The notes beneath the pieces are model-generated. The model saw only the letters and a list, made by a program, of their open reading frames with translations, did not search any database and was not told the origin of the DNA. A stretch of 64,000 nt of DNA from DASQMT01 sp963839615 (GTDB lineage Bacteria; Actinomycetota; Thermoleophilia; Solirubrobacterales; Solirubrobacteraceae), in assembly GCA_963839615.1 (NCBI GenBank), contig CAWIVY010000010.1, positions 496,001-560,000 of the forward strand. Reading direction: 5' to 3'. Below are positions 32,141 to 39,563 of this stretch, piece by piece; positions within the stretch are counted from its first letter, which is position 1, and each line of letters opens with the position of its first letter. The translations under genes and the position numbers were made by a program.

Positions 32141-32908
32141 CTAGGCGCGGATGAAGACCGGGGCGCCGAGCGGCACCGCGCGCATCAGCCGGCGCAGGTC
32201 ACGCTCGCTGGCGTGCATGCAGCCGAGCGACGCGGCGACGCCGATCGTCTCCGGCGACTGCGTGCCGTGGACGGCGATCCGGTCGAGGCCGTCCCAGGTT
32301 GCCGGCAGGTCGGGCTGGTGGGCCGAGAGCGCGATCGCGCAGCAGCCGTAGGTGGTCCCCGGGCCGTCCATCTGGAGCTTGTCGGTGACGGCGAAGCGGC
32401 CGGTCGGCGTCTGATGACCGGGCGCCCCGACCCCGATCGTCACGCGCTCGAGCACGCGGTCGCGGTCGCGTACCGTCAGCGTCCGCGCCGAGCGGTCGAC
32501 GTGGAGCGAGACATCGGTGGCGCCGATCCGAGCGCGCGCGGCGGGGACCCAGCCCGGCCGCGCGTTCGGCCGCTCGGGCACGACGACCTGCAGCCACGCG
32601 CCGCGCTTGCGCAGGACGCTGAGGACGCGCGGGCCGCCGAACTCCGTCCGCGGCCCGATCCCACCGACCGCGCGCCCGCCGGGAGCCGAGCGCAGCGCGA
32701 CCCGCCGGCTCAGCCGCGCAGTCGCCCAGCGCCTGCGTACGCGTGGCGCGGCGGCCCCGACCTCCGGCGCGCGGTCGCTCGCGACCTCCGGCGGGCGGCC
32801 GCTCGCGACCGGCGCGGCGCGGCCTTCATCCACCCGGGCGGCCTCTTCAGGCGGCCCGCCGCCACAGCCGGCCAGGCCGGCGGCGAGCACGAGCAGGGCG
32901 CGGCGCAT
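32141..32908 (-). CDS. L,D-transpeptidase lipoprotein with SLGC active-site variant
   Basis: Predicted 255-residue lipoprotein (RRALLVLAAGLAGC lipobox). An SH3-like domain (about residues 60-125) precedes the YkuD domain with TPTGRFAVTDKLQ, YGCCAIALS, IAVHGTQSPETIG and the catalytic ASLGCMHAS. The usual SHGC is SLGC, a variant seen in the family that keeps Cys and the upstream His. It is a close paralogue of the next gene on the same strand: both share GRFAVTDKL and YGCCA. Confidence 0.88.
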   Translation of the reverse strand: MRRALLVLAAGLAGCGGGPPEEAARVDEGRAAPVASGRPPEVASDRAPEVGAAAPRVRRRWATARLSRRVALRSAPGGRAVGGIGPRTEFGGPRVLSVLRKRGAWLQVVVPERPNARPGWVPAARARIGATDVSLHVDRSARTLTVRDRDRVLERVTIGVGAPGHQTPTGRFAVTDKLQMDGPGTTYGCCAIALSAHQPDLPATWDGLDRIAVHGTQSPETIGVAASLGCMHASERDLRRLMRAVPLGAPVFIRA

Positions 32909-32926
32909 CGCCCCCAGTATCGCCGC

Positions 32927-33610
32927 TCAGCGCACCATGGTCACGGGCGTGCCGCGCGGCACGGTGCGCATCAGCCGCCGCAGGTCGCGGGCGCTCGCCC
33001 GCGCGCAGCCGTTCGACGCTGCCCGGCCGAGACGCTCGGGTGCGGGCGTTCCGTGGATCGCCAGGCGCACCCCGGCGAGCCGGCCGCGCGTCTGGCTCCC
33101 GCTCAGCGCCAGCGCGCAGCAGCCGTAGACCGAGCCCGGCTCCAGCCACAGCTTGTCGGTGACCGCGAAGCGGCCGAGCGGCGTGGGGGAGGACGGGGCG
33201 CCGATCGTCACGAGCATCCGGCGCACGACCTGCCCCGATCGGCGCAGCGTCAGGCGCCGCGCCGAACGGTCGAGCGTGATGCTCAAGCGCACGGAGCCGA
33301 GCACGACGTGCTCCGCGGCGATCCAGGCCGCGCGCCCGTTCGGGCGCTCGGGAGCCAGCACCGCGAGCCAGCGCCCGCGCCGGCCGACGACCCGGTAGAC
33401 GCGCGGGTCGCCGTACTCCGTGAAGCGCCCGATCGGCGCGAGGACGCGTCCCGCCGGCGAGGCGCGCAGCTGCGCGCGCTCGATCACGCGGGCGGTAGGG
33501 GAGTCTTGCGGCTGGTGCCCAGCGCAGCCGGCAACGGCCGCGGACACCAGCATGCAGGCTGCTGAGAGGGCCACACACCTGTGATCGACCGCACGCGCGC
33601 GCCCACGCAA
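32927..33610 (-). CDS. L,D-transpeptidase lipoprotein with SNGC active-site variant
   Basis: Predicted 227-residue lipoprotein; the signal ends SAACMLVSAAVAGC. The YkuD domain has SSPTPLGRFAVTDKLW, VYGCCALALSG, LAIHGTPAPERLG and the catalytic ASNGCARAS, where Asn replaces the family's common His. ATG 33610 supplies a basic n-region; GTG 33574 is an alternative. It starts 18 nt before its paralogue, so the two form an operon and probably arose by tandem duplication. Confidence 0.87.
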   Translation of the reverse strand: MRGRARAVDHRCVALSAACMLVSAAVAGCAGHQPQDSPTARVIERAQLRASPAGRVLAPIGRFTEYGDPRVYRVVGRRGRWLAVLAPERPNGRAAWIAAEHVVLGSVRLSITLDRSARRLTLRRSGQVVRRMLVTIGAPSSPTPLGRFAVTDKLWLEPGSVYGCCALALSGSQTRGRLAGVRLAIHGTPAPERLGRAASNGCARASARDLRRLMRTVPRGTPVTMVR

Positions 33611-33643
33611 CCGGGGACGCGCCGGCTCGGACGTATGGCCAGC

Positions 33644-34426
33644 TCAGGCGGCCGTCAGCAGCGGCGTCAGCTTGCGCCGCCAGCCGGTGAGCCCGGTGCG
33701 GGTGAGCACCTCGCCGGCCAGCTCGAGATAGTCGCGGCCGAGGTCCGGGCGGTGCTCGAGGATCGACCGGCCCGACTCCGCCGACTCGGCGTAGGCGATC
33801 GACTGCCGGACGACCGTGTCGAAGACCTTGTCGCCGAAGTGCTCCCGCAGCGACGTGTAGGCGTCGCGCGAGTGCACCGTGCGCATGTCGGCGATGTTCA
33901 TCACGACGCCGAGGAACTCGAGGTCGTCGTTGTAGAACTCCTTCGCCTGCTCGACGACCTCGAGCGCCCCGTTGACGCCCTGCAGCGCGAAGTACTGCGC
34001 CTCGGAGGAGATCATCGCCCAGTCGGAGGCGACGAGCCCGTTGATCGTCAGCAGCCCGAGCGCCGGCGGGCAGTCGATCAGGATCAGGTCGTGCTGCTTG
34101 CGCGCTTCCTTGAGCGCCTTGCGCAGCACCAGCTCGCGGCCCATCTTGCCGCTCAGGCCGCGCTCGACCTCCGCCAGGATCGGCGTCGCGGGGATGATCC
34201 CGTCGTGCGTCGCCGCCTTCGGCTTGGCCGCGCCCGCGAGCACGTCGGCCATCGTCGGCGTCGCATCCGCGGGGACGTCGAAGTAGTCAGAAAGATTCCC
34301 CTGGGGGTCGAGGTCGACGCACAGGACGTCGAGCCCGATCCGCCGGAAGACGTCCGCCAGGGTGCGAACGGCTGTGGTCTTGCCCGTGCCGCCCTTGAGC
34401 GACAGGACCGCAATCGTCTCGGCCAT
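33644..34426 (-). CDS. ParA/Soj family ATPase
   Basis: Predicted 260-residue P-loop ATPase. The deviant Walker A is LSLKGGTGKTTAVRTLAD near residues 8-25, switch I CVDLDPQGNLSDYF, and switch II LILIDCPPALGLLTINGL. These define the ParA/MinD family that positions chromosomes or protein clusters. No parB lies next to it, so it may place another cargo. The FHA gene 29 nt upstream on the same strand is probably its partner. The long frame upstream of ATG 34426 overlaps that gene and is not used. Confidence 0.9.
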   Translation of the reverse strand: MAETIAVLSLKGGTGKTTAVRTLADVFRRIGLDVLCVDLDPQGNLSDYFDVPADATPTMADVLAGAAKPKAATHDGIIPATPILAEVERGLSGKMGRELVLRKALKEARKQHDLILIDCPPALGLLTINGLVASDWAMISSEAQYFALQGVNGALEVVEQAKEFYNDDLEFLGVVMNIADMRTVHSRDAYTSLREHFGDKVFDTVVRQSIAYAESAESGRSILEHRPDLGRDYLELAGEVLTRTGLTGWRRKLTPLLTAA

Positions 34427-34455
34427 CGAGCGCAGCAGCCTAGCGGCCGCGCCTT

Positions 34456-34941
34456 CTAGTCGGCGACGGCGGCGGGAGCCGAGTCGGGCAGCGCCGGATC
34501 GCCGGCGGCCGTATCCATGTAATGGATCGTGTGCCGGCCCACCACGATCTCGTCGCCGTCGGCCAGCGGCGACCATTCGACGCGGCGGCCGTTGACGTAG
34601 ACGCCGTTGAGCGAGCGGTCGTCGAGGACCCGCACGCCGTCGGCCTGGGCGACGATCAGCGCGTGCCGGCGCGAGACGGTGGAGTCGTCGAAGCGCACGT
34701 CGGCGGCGAGCGAGCGGCCGATCCGCGTCCATTCGCGCGCGACGGGCACGACGATGCGCCGGCCGGAGTCCTCGTACGCCAGGTACTTGCCGGGGGCCGC
34801 GAGGTTGCTGCGGGCCTCGTCGATCCAGTCGGGCCGGCTCGGGGCGGGCGGCTCGGACGGAGACGAGATCGGCAGCGCGCCTTCCCCCGCTACTGGCAGG
34901 GTGCCGGTGGCCTCGATTTCACCTGGCGTGCGTGGATCCAT
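34456..34941 (-). CDS. FHA-domain protein upstream of a ParA-like ATPase
   Basis: Predicted 161-residue protein. The first 45 residues are Pro/Glu-rich and probably disordered. The FHA domain covers about residues 65-145: TRIGRSLAADVRFDD, the phosphate-binding SRRHALIV, and SLNGVYVNGRRV. It would recognise phosphothreonine on a partner. Its 3' end is 29 nt from the ParA-like gene on the same strand, suggesting phospho-dependent control of ParA action. AGGAGAC lies a few nt before the ATG. Confidence 0.88.
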   Translation of the reverse strand: MDPRTPGEIEATGTLPVAGEGALPISSPSEPPAPSRPDWIDEARSNLAAPGKYLAYEDSGRRIVVPVAREWTRIGRSLAADVRFDDSTVSRRHALIVAQADGVRVLDDRSLNGVYVNGRRVEWSPLADGDEIVVGRHTIHYMDTAAGDPALPDSAPAAVAD

Positions 34942-35089
34942 GTACGTGTCTCCTTTGGCACGGGGTCCCCCGTGCCGTCCCGCAACCCCACTCCTCGAGG
35001 AATTGTAGGCAGCCGGTCAATGGGGTCTTCACACCAGGGACGGACACAGGGGAGGCTTCCCCGCCCCGCCGTCGAAGTTGACCGAGACG

Positions 35090-35377
35090 ATGCCCGCGAT
35101 CAGCCTCCGCCGCATGGCGGCACCAGCCGTCCCGCAACTCGAGAAGGCGCTCCTGCGCCGCAGCCTGGGGGAGCACGAGTCCCAGCGCCACAGCTGCGTC
35201 CACTGCCGCCGCACGCCGCTGACGGGCGAGGTCGTCCACATCTACTCCACGGGGGCGGGCGACCGCTTCGTCTGCGAGCTCTGCCGCCCGCTGCGGCGCC
35301 AGCCGCCGGCCCGCTCGGAGCTCATGCACGCGCCCGAGCACGAGCGCTCCGTGCGCGTGGCGCGCCGCGCCGCCTGA
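35090..35377 (+). CDS. Small protein with two CxxC pairs
   Basis: Predicted 95-residue protein. HSCVHCRRTPLTGEVVHIY and FVCELCRPL supply two CxxC pairs about 30 residues apart, a zinc-ribbon layout. The N-terminal half is helical and basic. Function unknown. ATG 35090 is assumed; TTG 35078 would add four residues. Divergent from the FHA gene across 148 nt in which I see no clear regulatory motif. Confidence 0.6.
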   Translation: MPAISLRRMAAPAVPQLEKALLRRSLGEHESQRHSCVHCRRTPLTGEVVHIYSTGAGDRFVCELCRPLRRQPPARSELMHAPEHERSVRVARRAA

Positions 35378-35405
35378 CGGACCGCTCCATTAGGCTTCCG
35401 GCCTC

Positions 35406-35903
35406 GTGGACCCCGTCACGCTGCACGTCAACATCGACCGCCCGCGCGAGCAGGTGTTCGCGTACCTCGCGGACGTCGCCAACCACCCCGAGTTCACGGA
35501 CCACTTCCTGAAGGGCTGGCGGCTCACGCGCGAGCAGTCCGAGGGCCGCGGGGCCGGGGCGCGCTACCGCCAGAGCGGGCGCTTCGACCGCTTCGGCTAC
35601 TACGACCTCAACCTGGCCGAGCTCGATCCGCCGCGCCGGATCGTCGGCGTCGGCCGCGGTGGCAAGTACAACCGCATCAAGACCTTCCACCAGTGGACGC
35701 TCGAGCCGACCTCCGGCGGCACGCGGCTCGAGTACGTCTACGAGACCGAGCCGCCACTGGCGACGGACCGCTTCATCGAGGCCGTCAGCGGCCGCCGTGG
35801 CTGGTTCCGGCGCAACAGCGGCAAGGCCCTGCGCCGCCTCCAGGGAATCCTCGAGGAGAACCGCGATCGCGGCGCGCGCGCAACGATCGCCGGTCTAGAC
35901 TGA
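35406..35903 (+). CDS. SRPBCC (START-like) superfamily protein
   Basis: Predicted 165-residue protein with the helix-grip pattern: VTLHVNIDRPREQVFAYLAD, ANHPEFTDHFLKGW, and a C-terminal helix with AVSGRRGWFRRNSGKALRRL. The family binds lipids or polyketides in a deep cavity; many actinobacterial members are stand-alone and unassigned. GTG 35406 is supported by TAGGCT ending 9 nt upstream (leaderless). Confidence 0.82.
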   Translation: MDPVTLHVNIDRPREQVFAYLADVANHPEFTDHFLKGWRLTREQSEGRGAGARYRQSGRFDRFGYYDLNLAELDPPRRIVGVGRGGKYNRIKTFHQWTLEPTSGGTRLEYVYETEPPLATDRFIEAVSGRRGWFRRNSGKALRRLQGILEENRDRGARATIAGLD

Positions 35904-35911
35904 CGCGCCCG

Positions 35912-36475
35912 ATGAGCCGCCCCACCCGCATCGTCCTGCTCGCGCTCACCGCGCTGGCCGCGCTCGCGACCGGCGGCTGCGGCAACAAGACCGACACCGC
36001 GATCATCGCCGAGACCGAGGGCATCTACGTCTCGGTCGACGACCTGACCTACCAGGTCCAGCTCTCGCGCATCCTCGATCCGGCCAGCCCGGAGGACAAG
36101 ACGTACCTCTCCGGGCTGCCCGAGGGCGAGGAGGTCACCGCCGACGAGGTCTGGTTCGGCGTCTTCATGCGCGTCGAGAACGAGACCGACGAGGAACTCC
36201 CGGCGGCCGAGCAGTTGCGCATCATCGACACGCAGCACACCGAGTTCGAGCCGATCGAGATCGATCCGGAGGTCAACCCGTTCGGCTACCAGCCGCGGCC
36301 GATCCCGCCCGGCGAGCTGCTGCCGGAGCGCAACTCACCGCCCTCGGACAACACGATCCAAGGTGCGCTGGTCCTCTTCAAGGTCAAGGTCCAGTCGCTC
36401 TACAACCGGCCGCTCGAGCTGGAGATCGAGAGCGACACCGGCGGCGACAACGCCGTCGTCGACCTCGACGTCTAG
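35912..36475 (+). CDS. Lipoprotein, DUF4352-like
   Basis: Predicted 187-residue lipoprotein with signal and lipobox TALAALATGGCGN (Cys near residue 23). The mature part reads as an immunoglobulin-like beta domain: YVSVDDLTYQVQLSRILDP, WFGVFMRVENETDEELPA, LVLFKVKVQSLYNRPLELEI, a pattern seen in DUF4352/telomeric-repeat-like extracellular domains. Binding partner unknown. TAGACT ends 10 nt before the ATG. Its stop overlaps the stop of the convergent penicillin-binding protein gene by 4 nt. Confidence 0.72.
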   Translation: MSRPTRIVLLALTALAALATGGCGNKTDTAIIAETEGIYVSVDDLTYQVQLSRILDPASPEDKTYLSGLPEGEEVTADEVWFGVFMRVENETDEELPAAEQLRIIDTQHTEFEPIEIDPEVNPFGYQPRPIPPGELLPERNSPPSDNTIQGALVLFKVKVQSLYNRPLELEIESDTGGDNAVVDLDV

Positions 36476-38241
36476 GCGCCCGGGCGCTCGAGCGCCGCCT
36501 CGAGCACGGCCCTCGCCACCGGCGCGGCGGTGTCGCCGCCGGCGCCCTGGCCGACCAGCAGCACGCCGACGGCCACGTGCGGCCGCCGTGCGGGCGCATA
36601 GGCCGCGAACCAGGCGTCGGTGTCCGTGGGATCGTCGGCGGGCGGGGCGTTCGGGTCCGTCGGGTCGGCAGGCTCGGTCGTGTCGCGCAGCTCGGCGGTG
36701 CCGGTCTTGCCGGCGACCCGGACACCCGGGATCGCCGCGCCCACGCCGGTGCCGGACGTCACGACGGCGCGCATGTAGCGGCCCACCGTCCCCGCGACCT
36801 GCTCGGACGTGGCGCGCGTGCGCTTGGTCGCCGCTCCCTTGCGCAGCGTCGGGCGCACGAGCATCCCGTCCATCGCGATCGCCCCCGCCACGCCGGCGAT
36901 CGCCAGCGGGGTCGCGAGCACCAGTCCCTGGCCGATCGCGGACGAGCCGACCGCGAGGTCGTCGCCGATCTCGTCGGCTGCCGGGATCGTCGACGGCAGC
37001 GCGCCGGCCAGGGCCGGGTCCTCGTTGAAGCCGAACCGCTCGGCGGCGGCCACGAGCCGTTCGCTGCCGAGCTTCGCGCCCAGCGGCGCGAAGACGGAGT
37101 TGCACGAGTGCGCGAACGACTCCTTGAGCGAGCCGCCGCACGACTCGCCGTGTGCGTTCTCGAGCTGCACCCCCTCCAGCGTCGCCGCGGTCTGGACCGG
37201 GTAGTCGCTCGACGGCTTCGCGACGCCGGCCTCGAGCGCCGCAGCCAGCGTGACGATCTTGAATACGGATCCGGGCGGCTGCGGCGCCGAGTACGCGATG
37301 CCCGCGAGCGCGAGCACCTCGCCGTCGGACGGGCGGATCACGGCGACCCCGCCGAAGCGCCCCGCGAGCGCCGTCACGGCCGCGCTCTGGATCTCGGGGT
37401 CGATCGTCGTGCGCACCGTGCTGCCGCGCCGCGGCGCGACCGAGGCGAGCACGCGGTCGCCGGCGCGCAGCACGCCGCCGGGACGTCCGGTGAGCTCGGC
37501 GTCGAACTCGCGCTCCAGGCCGGTGAGCCCGACCGATGCGTCCGCCGGGACCCCGCGCCGGGCGAGCTCGGCGGCGCGCTCGGCCGGCGCCGGGCCGACG
37601 CGGCCGGCCACGTCGGCGGCGATCGCCCCCAGCTTCGAGACGCGCGCCTCGCCCTCGGCGAGCGGCGTGCCGTCGCGTGCCTGGATCGCCGCGCGCGGGG
37701 GCAGCGATGTCGTGCGCGACAGCTTCTCGCCCGGGCGGAGCCCGGGATGGACCAGGTAGGGCCGCCAGTCGACCGCGGCACCGTCCTCGAGCTCGACGAC
37801 GGGCAGCGCGCTGCGGCCGGACAGCGTGCCGAAGATGCGCGTGCGCAGCACGACCGGGACCGGGACGATCCCGTCCTCGGGCTTGCCGGGCCCGCCGGCG
37901 CTGAGGCCGGAGAGCGTCACCACCTTCGCGGCGTCGCGGTAGGCGGCGGCGAACCGCTCGAGCGGCACGCGTCGCTGCGCCTCCCGCGTCAGCAGCGCGT
38001 GCATCGCCGCATAGTCGCTGCGCTCCCAGGCCGCGGCGAACGCGCGCGCCGTGCTCCGGCGCGGGTCGTCGCCGCCGCCGCCGATCGCCGCGCCGGCGAT
38101 GAACGCGACCACCGCGGCGGCCACCAGCGGCGCGAGCCGCGTCCACATGGCTCGGCGACGAGCTCGCCCCTTGGGCGCTCCGGAAGCGGCGGATGACCGG
38201 CGCGCAAGGCGGGTGGACGTCGACATCTGTTGCCGCCCCAT
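36472..38241 (-). CDS. Class B penicillin-binding protein with NTF2-like N-terminal domain
   Basis: Predicted 589-residue peptidoglycan transpeptidase. One membrane span (LVAAAVVAFIAGAAIGG) is followed by an NTF2-like domain of the MecA_N type (about residues 60-150, STARAFAAAWERSDYAAMHA), a dimerisation region, and the transpeptidase domain. Catalytic motifs are SxxK in PGSVFKIVTL (Ser near 324), SxN in HSCNSVF (near 379) and KTG in AGKTGTAEL (near 511). The domain set matches PBP2a/PBP3-like proteins of Gram-positives. ATG 38226 is an alternative start. Confidence 0.92.
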   Translation of the reverse strand: MGRQQMSTSTRLARRSSAASGAPKGRARRRAMWTRLAPLVAAAVVAFIAGAAIGGGGDDPRRSTARAFAAAWERSDYAAMHALLTREAQRRVPLERFAAAYRDAAKVVTLSGLSAGGPGKPEDGIVPVPVVLRTRIFGTLSGRSALPVVELEDGAAVDWRPYLVHPGLRPGEKLSRTTSLPPRAAIQARDGTPLAEGEARVSKLGAIAADVAGRVGPAPAERAAELARRGVPADASVGLTGLEREFDAELTGRPGGVLRAGDRVLASVAPRRGSTVRTTIDPEIQSAAVTALAGRFGGVAVIRPSDGEVLALAGIAYSAPQPPGSVFKIVTLAAALEAGVAKPSSDYPVQTAATLEGVQLENAHGESCGGSLKESFAHSCNSVFAPLGAKLGSERLVAAAERFGFNEDPALAGALPSTIPAADEIGDDLAVGSSAIGQGLVLATPLAIAGVAGAIAMDGMLVRPTLRKGAATKRTRATSEQVAGTVGRYMRAVVTSGTGVGAAIPGVRVAGKTGTAELRDTTEPADPTDPNAPPADDPTDTDAWFAAYAPARRPHVAVGVLLVGQGAGGDTAAPVARAVLEAALERPGA

Positions 38242-38337
38242 CTTGACGCGCTCAAGCCCGACCTACCAGAGGCATGGTCAGCAGATCGCGCGTCCGGTCT
38301 CGTATGGGGCGCCAGCGCGGCCAGTACGCTCGGGGCC

Positions 38338-39486
38338 GTGACCGGCTTGGACTGGATCATCGTGGGCCTCGTCCTGCTGCTCGCGCTGTTCGGCTGGGCC
38401 CAGGGCTTCATCAGCGGCGTGCTGGCGTTCGCGGGTCTGGCGCTGGGGGCATACCTCGGGACCCGGATCGGCCCGCTGCTGCTCCCGGACGGCTCCCGCT
38501 CGCCGTGGGCGCCGGCGTTCGGGCTGCTCGGCGCGCTGATCGTCGGCGCGGTGCTGGCCGGCCTGTTCGAGGCGTTCGGCGCCCCGGTCAGGCGCGCGCT
38601 CGCGGCGATGCCGGGATTCGCGGCCGCCGACGGCGCCCTGGGCGCGGTGCTGGTCGCGGTCGCCGGCCTCGGCGTCGTCTGGATCCTCGGCGCGCTCGCC
38701 GTGCAGAGCAGCAACTACCGGATGCGCCAGGAGGTGCAGCGCTCCGCGATCCTGCAGCGCCTGAACACGATCCTGCCGCCCTCAGGGTCGCTGCTGAACT
38801 CGCTGCGGGCGCTCGACCCGTTCCCGCGCATCGATGGGCCCGACGCGAGGGTGGCGCGCCCGCGCGCCGGCATCGCGCGCGACCCGGACGTCCAGGAAGC
38901 CGCCGCGAGCGTGGTGAAGGTGCTCGGCACCGCGTGCGGCCTCGGGGTCGAGGGCTCCGGCTGGGTCGCCGGCGACGGCCTCGTGGTCACGAACGCGCAC
39001 GTCGTGGCCGGCGAGCGCGACACGCAGGTGCTGCTCGGCGGACGCGAGCCGGGCCGGTCCGCGCAGGCAGTCCACTTCGACTCCCGCAACGACCTCGCGG
39101 TCCTCCGGGTCGACGGCCTCGAAGCCCGCCCGCTGCCGCTCGCGGACGAGATCCGCTCCGGCACGTCGGCGGCGATCCTCGGATTCCCGCTCAACGGGCC
39201 GTTCGACATTCGCGCGGGAAGGCTCGGCCCGACGCGCCGCGTGCGCTCGTCGGATGCCTACGGACGCGGGCCGGTCGAGCGCTCGATGACCGCGCTGCGC
39301 GGGCTCGTCCGCTCCGGCAACTCGGGCGGGCCGATGGTGGACGGCGAGGGGCGCGTCGTCACGACGATCTTCGCCGCGACCACCAGCGGCGAGCCGGGGG
39401 GCTACGGCGTCCCGAACCCGGTCGTCGCGCGGGCGCTCGACGACGCCGGCGGGCCGGTGTCGACGGGTCCCTGCGCGGGAGGGTGA
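38338..39486 (+). CDS. MarP-like membrane serine protease (CvpA + trypsin domains)
   Basis: Predicted 382-residue protein. Four spans of a CvpA-like domain (about residues 1-130) are followed by a trypsin-fold protease. The triad is visible: His221 (TNAHVV), Asp252 (DLAVLRV) and Ser329 (SGNSGGPM). The layout is that of mycobacterial MarP, which acts outside the membrane in acid and oxidative resistance by activating a wall hydrolase. GTG 38338 follows TACGCT by 7 nt. The divergent PBP gene lies 96 nt away. Confidence 0.9.
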   Translation: MTGLDWIIVGLVLLLALFGWAQGFISGVLAFAGLALGAYLGTRIGPLLLPDGSRSPWAPAFGLLGALIVGAVLAGLFEAFGAPVRRALAAMPGFAAADGALGAVLVAVAGLGVVWILGALAVQSSNYRMRQEVQRSAILQRLNTILPPSGSLLNSLRALDPFPRIDGPDARVARPRAGIARDPDVQEAAASVVKVLGTACGLGVEGSGWVAGDGLVVTNAHVVAGERDTQVLLGGREPGRSAQAVHFDSRNDLAVLRVDGLEARPLPLADEIRSGTSAAILGFPLNGPFDIRAGRLGPTRRVRSSDAYGRGPVERSMTALRGLVRSGNSGGPMVDGEGRVVTTIFAATTSGEPGGYGVPNPVVARALDDAGGPVSTGPCAGG

Positions 39487-39563
39487 CGACGCCGAAGGCG
39501 AGTGCGAGCAACGAGTCGCTCGCCTGGCAGGCGAAAACCGAATCCCGCTACCCTCGGGCTGCG

